Shown: positions 54,235 through 63,758, counted from the first letter of the stretch. The stretch is 64,000 bases of DNA from JALHMI01 sp964598535 (GCA_964598535.1 CAZRCI010000022.1:1-64000), one strand, 5' to 3'. Numbers and translations are program-made. Notes: generated by a model not told the origin, from the sequence alone.

Positions 54235-55119
54235 CTACCAGATTTCGATTTCGGTTTCGAGCACCACGCCGAGCCGCTCCTCAACGCGCTGCCGCACCAG
54301 CTCGATCAGCTTCAGCACGTCGGCGCTGGTGGCGGTGTCATCGGCCACGATAAAGTTCGCATGCCGTTGACTAACTTCGGCGCCACCGATTCGGGTGTTC
54401 TTGAGCCCGGCCTGCTCGATCAGCATCCCCGCGCTCATGCCACGCGGATTTTTGAAGATGCAACCTGCGCTTTGGTGCCCCAACGGTTGGGCGGCCTTTT
54501 TTATGATCCATTGTTTTTGCATTCGCTTGGTGAGCTCCTCGGGATTATCCGATTCGAGCTCAAACCGCGCGCCGAGGATCACGAGCTCGTCGAGCGAGCT
54601 TTCGCGATAGGCGAAGACCATCTCCTCACGATTTCGAGTAAGGATCTCGCCGGTGCGCGTCATGATCGTGGCCTGTGCCGTCCATTGGCCGATATCACCG
54701 CCGCGACTGCCGGAGTTGCCGTGCAGGGCGCCGCCGACGGTGCCTGGAATTCCGACCAGCGTTTCCAGGCCGGCCAGTCCCTCGCGCACCGAGACGTTGA
54801 TCGTGTGGCCCAGCTTTGCGCCGCCGCCGGCCGAGACGGTTTGAGCGCTGACCGAGATTTCGCTGAATACGGGGGCGCTCAAGCGAATCACGAGGCCGCT
54901 CACGCCTTCGTCGCGGACGAGAATGTTCGAGCCGCCACCGAGTAACCGCACGGGCAGCCCCTCGTCATGCGCGCGAAGCACCAACGTCCGCAGATCCTCG
55001 ACGCTCTCGGGCTCGGCAAAGAACTGAGCCGGCCCCCCCAGGTGAAACCAGGTGTGCGGGGCCAGTGGTTCAGAGCGTTTAACGAATTGTTCGAAGTCCT
55101 TGACCAAGCTCATGCGCAA
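54235..55119 (-). CDS. murB: UDP-N-acetylenolpyruvoylglucosamine reductase
   Basis: The 294-residue FAD enzyme reduces UDP-GlcNAc-enolpyruvate to UDP-MurNAc. Motifs are APHTWFHLGGPAQFFAEPES, VRLLGGGSNILVRDEGVSGL, GIPGTVGGALHGNSGSRGGD (FAD site), HQSAGCIFKNPRGMSAGMLI (catalytic Ser region) and ISQRHANF-like VSQRHANFIVADD. It is the short type without the extra C-terminal Tyr loop of the E. coli enzyme. The start (55119 or 55113) lies within the end of murC, a 35-41 base overlap that suggests coupling. Confidence 0.94.
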   Translation of the reverse strand: MRMSLVKDFEQFVKRSEPLAPHTWFHLGGPAQFFAEPESVEDLRTLVLRAHDEGLPVRLLGGGSNILVRDEGVSGLVIRLSAPVFSEISVSAQTVSAGGGAKLGHTINVSVREGLAGLETLVGIPGTVGGALHGNSGSRGGDIGQWTAQATIMTRTGEILTRNREEMVFAYRESSLDELVILGARFELESDNPEELTKRMQKQWIIKKAAQPLGHQSAGCIFKNPRGMSAGMLIEQAGLKNTRIGGAEVSQRHANFIVADDTATSADVLKLIELVRQRVEERLGVVLETEIEIW

Positions 55120-56521
55120 CCGTTCCGATGTCTCCGGCGCCCATTGCCACGAACACGTCGCCAGGGCGCAGGCGTTGTTTCAAGGTATGCAAAATCTCGC
55201 GGTTGGTGGCCACACGTAGCGCCTGGCCACCGTTTTCGCCAAGCAATCGGCACAGGTCGTCAGAGCTTACCCCCCCGGCGCCGCACGCGTCTTCGCGAGC
55301 CCGGTATACGTCTGCCACGACGACAATATCTGCATTGTGCAGACTTCGCGTGAAGTCGTCCAGCAGACGTTCAAGCCGCGAGGCCTGATGCGGCTGGAAT
55401 GCACACACGATTCGGCGGCCCGGATACATCTCCCGCAGCGTGGCCAGCGAGGCCGCGACCTCGGTCGGATGATGGGCGTAATCGTCCCACAGCGCGACGT
55501 CGCGCACCTCGCCCAAGAGTTGCAGCCGCCGGCGGAGGCCGACGAAGCCTTCGAGCCCGGCGCGAATGGCCGCGGCACTCGCTCCGCAGTGGCTCGCCAG
55601 CGCGGCCGCCGCCACGGCGTTCATCACATTATGCCGCCCAGGCACGGGCAGGCTCACGTCGCAAACCGCATGGTCGCGGTAGCTGAGCTGGAAGCGATAG
55701 TAGCCGCGCCGCTGACAGAGGTCGCTCGCGCGCCAATTGGCAGCGGCCGATTCGCCAAAGGTCTCGACCGCGCAGCATAACTCGCTAACGACGCGCATGG
55801 CCGCACGGCACTCATGCCGGGCCACGATCAGCCCGCTGCTTGGCACGCGCCGCGCGAAGTGCCAGAAGGCCTGTTCGAGTTCGGTTTGCGAGGCGTAGCA
55901 ATCAAAGTGATCCGGTTCGACGTTCAGCACCGCCGCCAGCTCCGGCGCGAGGTGCTGGAAGTTGCCTTGATACTCACAGGCCTCGACGACCATCCAATCG
56001 CCACGTCCTTGGCGGCCTCCGGCCAAGGCCCCGATGGGCGTGGCGCCGACGACGACTGACGGCTGCAAGCCCGCCGCCACCATGATCTCGCCGGTCATCG
56101 CCGTGGTCGTGCTCTTGCCGTGCGTGCCGGCAATGGCCACGCCGCGGCGCGTCTCCATCAGCCGCCCCAGCATCTGGGCATAGCTCATCGAGCGCACGCC
56201 CAGTTCGCTCGCTCGCTGCCGTTCGGGATTTTCAGTCGAGACCGCGTCGCTGTGAATCACTAGATCCAACGACGGATCGATCCGCGCGGGATCGTGGCCG
56301 ACATGCACGGCGAACGGTGCGCCCGCCAGCGATTGAGCGGCCAGATCCGAGCCGCTCACTTGCCAGCCGGCTTGATCCAAGAGGTCGGCCAACGAACGCA
56401 TGCCTGCACCGGCGATCCCCACCAGATGAACGCGTCGCCAGCCAGCCTGCGGCATGCGCCAAGTGAGCCGTTCTTCGCAAATCGTTTGACTCAAGTGAAG
56501 TCCCCCCGTTCCTTGCACCAT
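55079..56521 (-). CDS. murC: UDP-N-acetylmuramate--L-alanine ligase
   Basis: The 480-residue ligase adds L-Ala to UDP-MurNAc. The start at 56521 is the best upstream ATG; another at 56455 would also keep the first motif. Conserved parts are VHLVGIAGAGMRSLADLLDQ, the ATP loop GVAIAGTHGKSTTTAMTGEI, EACEYQGNFQHLAP, NVEPDHFDCY and WDDYAHHPTEVAASLATLRE. All Mur-ligase signatures are intact. It is cotranscribed with murG upstream (241 bases) and murB. Confidence 0.94.
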   Translation of the reverse strand: MVQGTGGLHLSQTICEERLTWRMPQAGWRRVHLVGIAGAGMRSLADLLDQAGWQVSGSDLAAQSLAGAPFAVHVGHDPARIDPSLDLVIHSDAVSTENPERQRASELGVRSMSYAQMLGRLMETRRGVAIAGTHGKSTTTAMTGEIMVAAGLQPSVVVGATPIGALAGGRQGRGDWMVVEACEYQGNFQHLAPELAAVLNVEPDHFDCYASQTELEQAFWHFARRVPSSGLIVARHECRAAMRVVSELCCAVETFGESAAANWRASDLCQRRGYYRFQLSYRDHAVCDVSLPVPGRHNVMNAVAAAALASHCGASAAAIRAGLEGFVGLRRRLQLLGEVRDVALWDDYAHHPTEVAASLATLREMYPGRRIVCAFQPHQASRLERLLDDFTRSLHNADIVVVADVYRAREDACGAGGVSSDDLCRLLGENGGQALRVATNREILHTLKQRLRPGDVFVAMGAGDIGTVAHELGQGLRTIR

Positions 56522-56762
56522 AGTAGAAGCGCGTCGGATCAGGGCGGGATAATACGGCCAGCCGCGCACGCCTGTCAATCCAAGGCGTGCTAGCAATGCC
56601 CCCGCTGCGCATTTGCGCGACAGGCCAGCCCCAGGAAAAGGCAACCGCCACGAGCGTCACGAACGAAAGGAGGAGGGAAACACCCGACAGACGGTCTCCC
56701 CCCTCGCTCGGCGTTTCGACAGCGAGCCGTTTCGGTTCCGATCCCCGGCCCACGGAGACATG

Positions 56763-57896
56763 TCAGGCCACGGAGAGCTGACGCGACTGCAATAGCGCGA
56801 CGATCGTCCGAGCCACGCGGCGCGTGGCCTGTGGGCGGGCAAGGGCTGCCATCCCCTGGGCCATGCGTACGCGCTGGCGATGATCGCTGGCCAGCTCGAT
56901 CGTCTCCTCAGCCAACCGATTGTCGAGCCGGCCTTGTACCTGACGCTCGTCGAGAAGCCGGCAAGCTCCGGCCGCGACAAATGCCTCGGCGTTTTTCCGC
57001 TGATGATCGTCGGTCGCCTCGGGAAACGGCAGCACGATCGCCGGCAGTCCGCTGGCAGCCAGTTCGGCCAGCGTGGTTCCGCCCGCGCGGCTGATCGCGA
57101 GTTGACTCTCGCGCATGAGCTGCGGAAGCTCCTCGATAAACGGGGCCACGGTGGCCGTGAGTCCCAGTTTTCGATATAGCTCGGCGGTTCGCGCCACGTC
57201 GCGTTGGCCCGCCTGGTGAACGATTTCCCAACCGTGCAACACCGCGCCGGCCTTATACAGGGCGCGAGGCACTTGCTCGTTGAGCGACTGGGCTCCGCCG
57301 CTACCGCCCATCACGAGCAGCTTGCGTCGCGAGCCAAAACGGTCGGGCAAGTGGCGCACCGGGGCGGCTTGGTCGAGGAACGCGCGCCGCAAGGGATTGC
57401 CCGTCACGCGCACGCGAGCGCCTTGCTTAAGATGCGGACGAATGTCATCGAAGGTCGAACAGATGGCCGAAGCCCCGGCCGCCAACCATCGCGTGGCCCG
57501 ACCGGGCACGGCATTCTGCTCGAGCAGAATGTACGGTATGCCGAGCGCCGCGGCGGCCCGACCGGCCGGCACGCTGGCGTAACCGCCGAGCCCCACGACC
57601 AAGCCGATTTGCTGCGCACGCAGATATCGCCGCGCGGCGTAGTAGCCCGACAGGTTCTCCGTCACGAATCGAATCGCCTCGCTCGCGCGCCGCGGAAACG
57701 GGCGACAGGGCAACGTCAAATAGCTGAATCCCGCCCGCTCCACATAGCGTTGCTCGAACGCTTTTCCGGTGCCGGCGAACGAAACCTGCACATGCGGCGC
57801 ATGCCGGCGCAGATAGTCGGCCACGGCCAGGCCAGGGAACAGGTGACCGGCAGTCCCACCACCGGCAAACAACACATGACTTCGTAGGGTACTCAT
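56763..57896 (-). CDS. murG: UDP-GlcNAc:MurNAc-pentapeptide-lipid transferase
   Basis: The 377-residue GT28 enzyme makes lipid II from lipid I at the inner membrane face. It starts at 57896 (MSTLRSHVLFAGGGTAGHLF). Motifs are GLGGYASVPAGRAAAALGIP, LEQNAVPGRATRWLAAGAS, LLVMGGSGGAQSLNEQVPRA and AISRAGGTTLAELAASGLPA followed by DDHQRKNA. In standard dcw order ftsW and murD precede it; here mraY does, with a 106-base gap. Confidence 0.94.
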   Translation of the reverse strand: MSTLRSHVLFAGGGTAGHLFPGLAVADYLRRHAPHVQVSFAGTGKAFEQRYVERAGFSYLTLPCRPFPRRASEAIRFVTENLSGYYAARRYLRAQQIGLVVGLGGYASVPAGRAAAALGIPYILLEQNAVPGRATRWLAAGASAICSTFDDIRPHLKQGARVRVTGNPLRRAFLDQAAPVRHLPDRFGSRRKLLVMGGSGGAQSLNEQVPRALYKAGAVLHGWEIVHQAGQRDVARTAELYRKLGLTATVAPFIEELPQLMRESQLAISRAGGTTLAELAASGLPAIVLPFPEATDDHQRKNAEAFVAAGACRLLDERQVQGRLDNRLAEETIELASDHRQRVRMAQGMAALARPQATRRVARTIVALLQSRQLSVA

Positions 57897-58002
57897 ACAC
57901 TCCGGTCCAAACTTACCGTCGCGGAGATCGAACGTGCTGTTCCGCAAACTCCCTGCGGAAGACGGCGACCGCCTACGCGACCTGTTACGTTGGACACGCT
58001 CC

Positions 58003-59172
58003 TCATCGAAATAGTTCGGCGAGTGCCGGCAATTCTTGGCTGGCGCTCGGTGGTAAAGTTTGTGGGCTTGCATCGGCAATACCCGAATTGGTTGAACTGG
58101 TTTCTGCCGGCCAATTTGCACCGGCGGCGACGATCGCCAGGGCGAGAATCGCGCACATGCCGCCGGCGATCCAAAACCGGACAACGATTTTGTCTTCGGC
58201 CACGCCGCGGAACTGAAAGTGGTGATGTAGCGGGGCGCAACGGAACACGCGGCGCTGCGTACAGCGAAACCAGCCGACCTGAACGATCACGCTCAGCGTT
58301 TCGATCACAAACACTCCGCCCACGAGCAGGAGCAGCAATTCCTGCCTCGCGACAACCGCAATGAGCCCCAGCACGCCCCCCAACGGCAGCGAACCGGCAT
58401 CCCCCATAAAGATCGCCGCCGGGTGACAGTTGAACCACAAAAACGCGACCAGGGCTCCGGCGAGCGCCGCGCCCACGACAGCCATCTCGGCTGCGTGCGG
58501 GCTGAAGGAGATCCCCATCGTGGAGGCCCAGGCTTCGTGCCCCGCGATGAGCGCCACCAGCGCCATCGCCGCAATTGCCAGCAGCATGCAACCACCGGCA
58601 AGGCCATCGAGCCCATCGGAAAGGTTCACCGCGTTCGACGAACCGACGATTACCAGCGCCGCCCAGGGCACAAACCACCATCCCATATCAAAGCTACCCA
58701 CGAGCGGCAGGCACAGTTTCGGGGATTCGCCGACGTGTACATACATCGCGAACAGCCAACTCGCCGCCGCGATGGCAATCGTCGCCTGCGCGGCCAATTT
58801 GACGCGGGCGGACAAGCCGCGCCGCGCGGTTCGCAACTTGACCCAATCGTCCGCGCAACCCACGGCGCACAGCGCAGCGGCCACCAGCGCCACGAGCGGC
58901 AAGGTGGCGTTCGCCCAATGGCCGAATACCAGCAGCGTGGCGAGGAAGCAGCCGACGATGAGTACCCCCCCCATCGTGGGCGTGCCCTGCTTGGCGCTGT
59001 GCAAGCGGGTAAGCTCGGCCGAGGCGGATTTAACCTGCTCGCCGCAGCGAGCGCGCAACCAGCGAATGCACCGCGGGGCCAGCAGCATCGCCACTCCAAA
59101 GCTCATTGCGCATGCCAACCCGCCGCGTGCAAGCACGCTCGACGCAAATGGCAGTGCCCCGGCAGATGGCAT
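58003..59172 (-). CDS. mraY: Phospho-MurNAc-pentapeptide transferase
   Basis: The 389-residue membrane enzyme makes lipid I. It has about ten helices. Motifs are SAKQGTPTMGGVLIVGCF, the catalytic CADDWVKLRTARRGLSARVK, NAVNLSDGLDGLAGG, FMGDAGSLPLGGVLGLIAVV and RCAPLHHHFQFRGVAEDKIV. The start at 59172 is preferred; the frame extends upstream to 59310 with unlikely residues. The C-terminal 40 residues are a Ser/Pro-rich tail not usual for the family. Confidence 0.93.
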   Translation of the reverse strand: MPSAGALPFASSVLARGGLACAMSFGVAMLLAPRCIRWLRARCGEQVKSASAELTRLHSAKQGTPTMGGVLIVGCFLATLLVFGHWANATLPLVALVAAALCAVGCADDWVKLRTARRGLSARVKLAAQATIAIAAASWLFAMYVHVGESPKLCLPLVGSFDMGWWFVPWAALVIVGSSNAVNLSDGLDGLAGGCMLLAIAAMALVALIAGHEAWASTMGISFSPHAAEMAVVGAALAGALVAFLWFNCHPAAIFMGDAGSLPLGGVLGLIAVVARQELLLLLVGGVFVIETLSVIVQVGWFRCTQRRVFRCAPLHHHFQFRGVAEDKIVVRFWIAGGMCAILALAIVAAGANWPAETSSTNSGIADASPQTLPPSASQELPALAELFR

Positions 59173-59539
59173 GATGGACGGCTCGAATGAACCAAGACGA
59201 GATGAGGGCGCTACGACTTGAAGGCGTGTTCGACTTGCAATTGAATTCCGCGGCGCCGGTCTCGCCCACGACCGGCGCCAGCCGCTTGTCGCTCGACGTG
59301 GCATAGCCAAGCGACGTGTTCCCTGAGTCGTCGGAGCGGCGTTTGACCGCCGCTCCGACGCTCAGTCCTTGAGCTCCATCGCGAAGCACTCGCCGGCGCA
59401 GTCGACCCAGTAACCGCGATATCCAGCAAGCTTAATGCTCCAACCCAGGAGGGAGGGTAGTGCCGAGTTCCCGCAAACTCTACACCATCGACGGAGCTCA
59501 CAAATGGCTTGTTCATCCTCCGATTCTGTGTGTCTGTAA
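59173..59539. other. Intergenic 367 bp between murF and mraY
   Basis: No gene is supported. A perfect 13-bp stem (59329-59341 with 59348-59360, core GTCGGAGCGGCG/CGCCGCTCCGAC) lies here without a T tract, so it may be an attenuator or mRNA-processing site inside the cluster. Confidence 0.6.
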
Positions 59540-60955
59540 CTACGATTCGCAGGCCACGGCCTGCTGTTCACTGAGCAATTCAACCAGCCGTTCCATGGCC
59601 AGGGCCCGGGAGCCCTTGACCAGGATCACGTCGCCCGGCTGAACCAGGTCGTGACATTGTTCGACGAGTTGTTCCATACCCTCGACGGCGACAGCCCGAG
59701 CGGCAGGCATCCCCGCCGCTCGTGCTCCGGCCACCACGTCGCCGCCATGCTCCCCACAAGCGAGCAGCACATCAGCGCCGCAGAGCGTCACTACCTGATC
59801 TCCCAGGTTCCGGTGCAGCGGAGTCGCGGCATCTCCCAACTCGCGCATATCGCCGCAAACGACGATCCGCCGCCCCGGCGCGCCGATGTCTCGCAATAGC
59901 TCCAGCGCCGCGCGCATCGCAACAGGGCTGGCGTTGTACGAATCGTCGATGATGGTGGCGCCGCCGATCCTGGTGATCTGGCATCGCATGGGTGGCGGCT
60001 CAAAGCCATCCAATCCGCGGCTGATCTCCGCGTCGCGCATTCCGAGCAAGCGTCCGACGGCGACCGCCGCCAGCGCGCTCGACAAATGGTGCCGTCCCCA
60101 GACGGCCACCGACATGTGCGCGCCGTCGACATCGAACGTCAACCGACCGTCGTGGCTCTCGACGTTGGTGGCCACCAGGTCGTTCTCCAACCCGCGGCCA
60201 AACCAGACGATCTTTGCTCGACAAGAGGCAGCCGCGCGACGCAGCCGTTCGTCGTCGCCGGCCAAGACGGCCACTCCCTCGGGCTCAAGCGCGCCGAGCA
60301 ACTCCACCTTGGCCGCGGCCACGGCCTCGAGCGAACCGAAACCGCCCAGGTGCGCGTCTCCGATCCGCGTAATAACGCCGATGTGCGGGCGGCATAGACT
60401 GGCCAGCCGTTCGATCTCTCCAGATTCGCTCGCCGCCAGCTCCAGCACGGCAAAGTCGTGCCGCTGCTCGAGCGCCAACATCGACAGCGGCACACCGACA
60501 TGATTGTTGTAGTTCTTCGGGCTAGAAGTTCCACAATGGCCGTGTTCGAGCACCGCGCGAATCATTTGCCGCGTGGTAGTTTTTCCGACGCTGCCGGTCA
60601 CCGCCACGACGCGACCGCGAAACCGCGACCGGTTCCAGGCCGCCAGCTTCAGCAGCGACTGGTACGAACCTTCGACCTCCAGCGACCAGGAGCGCGGCGG
60701 CGGCTGCACGTAGCGCTTGCTCATGACGACGCCCTGCGCACCACGGGCGAGCGCTTCTTCGGCAAAGTCACCACCGTCGCGCCGGGTGCCGGCAAGTCCC
60801 CAAAAAACGTCGCCCGGCTGCACCTGCCGGCTATCAACGACGACGCGTCCTACGCGAGCGTCTTCGCCATGCGGCGGAGCGAGCGTTGCCAGCCGTAGCC
60901 GGCCGCCCACGACCTGGTGCAATTGTTTTAGTGTCACGTCCATGTGTGTCTTCAC
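59540..60955 (-). CDS. murF: UDP-MurNAc-tripeptide--D-Ala-D-Ala ligase
   Basis: The 471-residue ligase adds D-Ala-D-Ala to the nucleotide-bound tripeptide. Motifs are GRVVAVTGSVGKTTTRQMIR (ATP loop), NYNNHVGVPLSMLALEQRHD, ITRIGDAHLGGFGSLEAVAA, GATIIDDSYNASPVAMRAAL and GRRIVVCGDMRELGDAATPL. The start may be 60955 or the ATG at 60943 (MDVTLKQLH). It begins two bases after the murE stop. All expected motifs are present. Confidence 0.94.
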   Translation of the reverse strand: MKTHMDVTLKQLHQVVGGRLRLATLAPPHGEDARVGRVVVDSRQVQPGDVFWGLAGTRRDGGDFAEEALARGAQGVVMSKRYVQPPPRSWSLEVEGSYQSLLKLAAWNRSRFRGRVVAVTGSVGKTTTRQMIRAVLEHGHCGTSSPKNYNNHVGVPLSMLALEQRHDFAVLELAASESGEIERLASLCRPHIGVITRIGDAHLGGFGSLEAVAAAKVELLGALEPEGVAVLAGDDERLRRAAASCRAKIVWFGRGLENDLVATNVESHDGRLTFDVDGAHMSVAVWGRHHLSSALAAVAVGRLLGMRDAEISRGLDGFEPPPMRCQITRIGGATIIDDSYNASPVAMRAALELLRDIGAPGRRIVVCGDMRELGDAATPLHRNLGDQVVTLCGADVLLACGEHGGDVVAGARAAGMPAARAVAVEGMEQLVEQCHDLVQPGDVILVKGSRALAMERLVELLSEQQAVACES

Positions 60956-60957
60956 GG

Positions 60958-62469
60958 TTAGGAGTTGGCGACTCCTGACAATTGCCCATAGGGAGACGCC
61001 GGCCGCAGGTTGTAAAGCCAGCGTCGCGCCACTTCCCGGTCGTCGAGAGCAATCTGTTCGTCACCAATCTTTTGAATCGTCTCGTGTCCGCGGCCGGCAA
61101 TCAGCACGCAGTCGTCCGGCCCGGCAAGCGCCAGGGCGTATTGAATCGCTTCCGCCCGGTCGGGCACGTAGCGCGCCGCGTCGGGCGTTTCGAATCCAGC
61201 CAGCACGCCGGCCGCGATCTGACGGGGCTCCTCGCGCCGAGCATTATCCGTCGTGACGATCGCCAAGTGCGCTCGCTCGGCCACGGCGCGCCCCATCAGC
61301 GGGCGCTTGGCCTGGTCGCGATTGCCGCCCGCGCCGAAAACGCAAATCAATCGGCCCGCGGTTACTTCGGCCAGCGTATCGAGCGACAGTGTCAGGGCAT
61401 CCGGGGTATGGGCAAAATCAACGTACACGCCGAACGGCTGGCCACACTCGATGCGTTCCAGCCGGCCGCTCACGCGGCGTACTTCTTCCACACCACGAAT
61501 AATGGTGGCTAGTTCCACGCCCTCGGCCAGGCCCACGGCCGTCGCCACGAGCACATTCTGAATGTGATGATCTCCGATCATCGCGGTCCGGGCCACGACG
61601 GTCATTTCGCCGGCCGTCACCAGAAATGTCTGCTCGCTTTTGCAACGATCCAGGAGTTGCGCGGTGAGGTTGGCCGGCGAACGCAGGCCCACGGTGAGCA
61701 CGCCGTGCGGCACCAGGGGGGCATATTCGCGACTCGCCGGATCATCGACATTGATGACCGCCAGTCCGGTGGGCGACAGCAGTTCGAAGATCCGGCTCTT
61801 GGTTTGGTGATAATGTTTCAGCGTCGGATGATAATCCAGATGGTCGCGCCGCAAATTCGTGAGGCAGGCCGCCGACAGTTCGATTCCCGCGATCCGCCGC
61901 TGGGCAAGCGCGTGGCTCGAAACTTCGAGCACGCAATGCGAGCAGCCGTTGTCCACCATCCGCCGCATCCACTCGGCAATCACCGGCGCGCTGGGCGTGG
62001 TCAGTTCCGCGGGCGACGTTTCAAAACCGTCGCAATAACCGAGCGTGCCCAGGGCGCCGACGCGCCGGCCGGCCGCTTCCAAAATGCTGACAACCAGCCG
62101 CGTGGTGGTCGTTTTGCCGTTGGTGCCCGTGACGCCGATCACGCGCAGACGCCGCGCCGGATAGCCGGCCACGGCCTGGCACAAATGGCCGAGCGCCTCG
62201 CGCGAGTCGGTCACGATGCCCACCGGCACGGCAGAATCGACCGGCCGCTCGACGACGACGCAGGCCGCGCCGCGCGCGACCGCATCCGCGACATAGTCGT
62301 GGCCATCGACCTGTTCACCACGCACCGCGACAAAGACATCTCCCGGCTGGCACTGGCGTGAATCGTCGGTACAGGCCCGGAGACGCACGTCGTCCGCGCC
62401 GCGCAGGAGGGCGCCGGGCAGCGCCTCGCGCAAGCTGACTGGTTCGGCGGACGAGAATAACCGCGACAT
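60958..62469 (-). CDS. murE: UDP-MurNAc-tripeptide synthetase
   Basis: The 503-residue ligase adds the third stem residue. Motifs are VIGVTGTNGKTTTTRLVVSI (ATP loop), HCVLEVSSHALAQRRIAGIE, FTNLRRDHLDYHPT-like CLTNLRRDHLDYHPTLKHYH, YVDFAHTPDALTLSLDTLAE and GGNRDQAKRPLMGRAVAERA. The amino-acid selectivity motif, DNPR in meso-diaminopimelate enzymes, reads DNAR (TTDNARREEP). The Arg that binds the second carboxylate is kept, so diaminopimelate remains the likely substrate. It is the first gene of the dcw operon here. Confidence 0.93.
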   Translation of the reverse strand: MSRLFSSAEPVSLREALPGALLRGADDVRLRACTDDSRQCQPGDVFVAVRGEQVDGHDYVADAVARGAACVVVERPVDSAVPVGIVTDSREALGHLCQAVAGYPARRLRVIGVTGTNGKTTTTRLVVSILEAAGRRVGALGTLGYCDGFETSPAELTTPSAPVIAEWMRRMVDNGCSHCVLEVSSHALAQRRIAGIELSAACLTNLRRDHLDYHPTLKHYHQTKSRIFELLSPTGLAVINVDDPASREYAPLVPHGVLTVGLRSPANLTAQLLDRCKSEQTFLVTAGEMTVVARTAMIGDHHIQNVLVATAVGLAEGVELATIIRGVEEVRRVSGRLERIECGQPFGVYVDFAHTPDALTLSLDTLAEVTAGRLICVFGAGGNRDQAKRPLMGRAVAERAHLAIVTTDNARREEPRQIAAGVLAGFETPDAARYVPDRAEAIQYALALAGPDDCVLIAGRGHETIQKIGDEQIALDDREVARRWLYNLRPASPYGQLSGVANS

Positions 62470-62902
62470 GACGCGCGAGGCCTCCGTGCCTGCTCGATTT
62501 TCGAATATACCTCAAGCCCCCGGACCATCCTGGCCGCGAGGCCGCCACGCTGTTTCCCGGCGGATGCCGCAAGCCGACGCGGAAGGGGGCGGACAAACGT
62601 CCTGCTCAACACCCACCGCTAGCCAGCCCGAGGTTACGTCCGGTCCGGCGCGCTCCACCGAGAATTGCGTGGCGGGATTGTGCTGATTTCCGGAAGTGTG
62701 TCAAGGCGAGGTTCGCGGCCCCAGCTAGCAAGTGGGCCGCAGAGGATCGGGTTAATCGTGTCGTGCGTCCCTCGCCAGACGGGAGCCTGATCCTCGGCAC
62801 CGCCGCACATCCCGATACCCGTGCGAGATACCTCCTCTCACTGCCGCACACGGCATGCGATCGGTTACAATCACGGCGTCAACCTCGCGAACAAGAGCCC
62901 CC
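62470..62902. other. Intergenic, 433 bp, divergent promoter region
   Basis: It lies between murE and the HTH-EIIA gene. Apart from the candidate murE promoter and the GCGGCCC/GGGCCGC stem, I see no gene or other structure. Confidence 0.5.
62677..62704 (-). promoter_or_regulatory. Candidate promoter of the dcw cluster
   Basis: On the minus strand, TTGACA (62699-62704) and CACAAT (62677-62682) are 16 bases apart, about 210 bases upstream of murE. The -35 box is perfect. A hairpin GCGGCCC/GGGCCGC (62715-62740) sits just upstream. Confidence 0.5.
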
Positions 62903-63613
62903 ATGTCCGACGACGACTTCACGATCGAAAGTTTGGCTGAATATCTGCACCTTGCGCCGGCGCAAGTTCAACGGCTCGTCGAACGCGGCAAACTGCCCGC
63001 TCGCAGGGTGGCCGGCCAGTGGCGGTTTGCCCAGGCCGAGATCCATCACTGGCTCGAAGAGCGGATCGGCCTGTCGAGCGACGACGAGTTGCAACACATG
63101 GAGAGCGCGCTCGACCGGGCTGCCGGAGTCGAGGGCGAATCTCCGGTCTCCATCGCCGAGCTCATGCCGCTCGAGGCGATCGCCGTGCCCCTGGCGGCCC
63201 GCACGCGCGGCAGCGTCATTACGACACTGGTGGATGTCGCGGCGCGAACCGGCTGGCTATGGGATCCGAGCAAAATGGCCGACGCGGTACGCGCGCGCGA
63301 GGAACTGATGCCCACGGCCCTAGAAGGCGGCATGGCTTTGCTGCATCCCCGGCGACCGCTGGCGAACATCCTGGCCCAACCGCTGATCGCGTTTGGCCGC
63401 ACGAATTCGGGCATTCCCTTTGGCGGTCCGCGCGGCTCGCTGACAGACTTGTTCTTCTTGATCCTGTCGATCGACGACCGAGGCCATTTGCGCGTGTTAG
63501 CCAGGCTCAGTCGCCTGCTCGGAGATCCGACATTTCTCGCGGAATTGCGGGCGGTTTCCGACGCCGTAGCGATGCGAGCGCTGGTTGTCGCCTTCGAGAC
63601 GGGCCTGCCGTGA
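62903..63613 (+). CDS. HTH-EIIA(Ntr-type) fusion protein
   Basis: The 236-residue protein starts at 62903. Residues 1-55 are an excisionase/MerR-type helix-turn-helix (FTIESLAEYLHLAPAQVQRL, KLPARRVAGQWRFAQAEIHH). Residues 80-236 resemble the phosphotransferase EIIA domain of the fructose/nitrogen type, with GMALLHPRRPLANILAQPLI holding the phospho-His and GPRGSLTDLFFLILSIDDRG the family loop. EIIA proteins of this kind regulate by phosphorylation rather than transport. Fused to a DNA-binding domain, it may couple phosphorylation to gene control; that is inference. No EI or HPr gene is near. Confidence 0.82.
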   Translation: MSDDDFTIESLAEYLHLAPAQVQRLVERGKLPARRVAGQWRFAQAEIHHWLEERIGLSSDDELQHMESALDRAAGVEGESPVSIAELMPLEAIAVPLAARTRGSVITTLVDVAARTGWLWDPSKMADAVRAREELMPTALEGGMALLHPRRPLANILAQPLIAFGRTNSGIPFGGPRGSLTDLFFLILSIDDRGHLRVLARLSRLLGDPTFLAELRAVSDAVAMRALVVAFETGLP

Positions 63614-63758
63614 TTCGCGCGCCTGCCCCCTTGGCATTTTGGCGTTCGGCATTTGGAACGTCGCGCGATAAACTCTGCAAACGCTCCGCCGGAAGATTCA
63701 TCCGCCAGCGGGGCTCGTAACGCCGCCCGTCCCGCCCCTTGTTTCATCGCGTCGTTTG

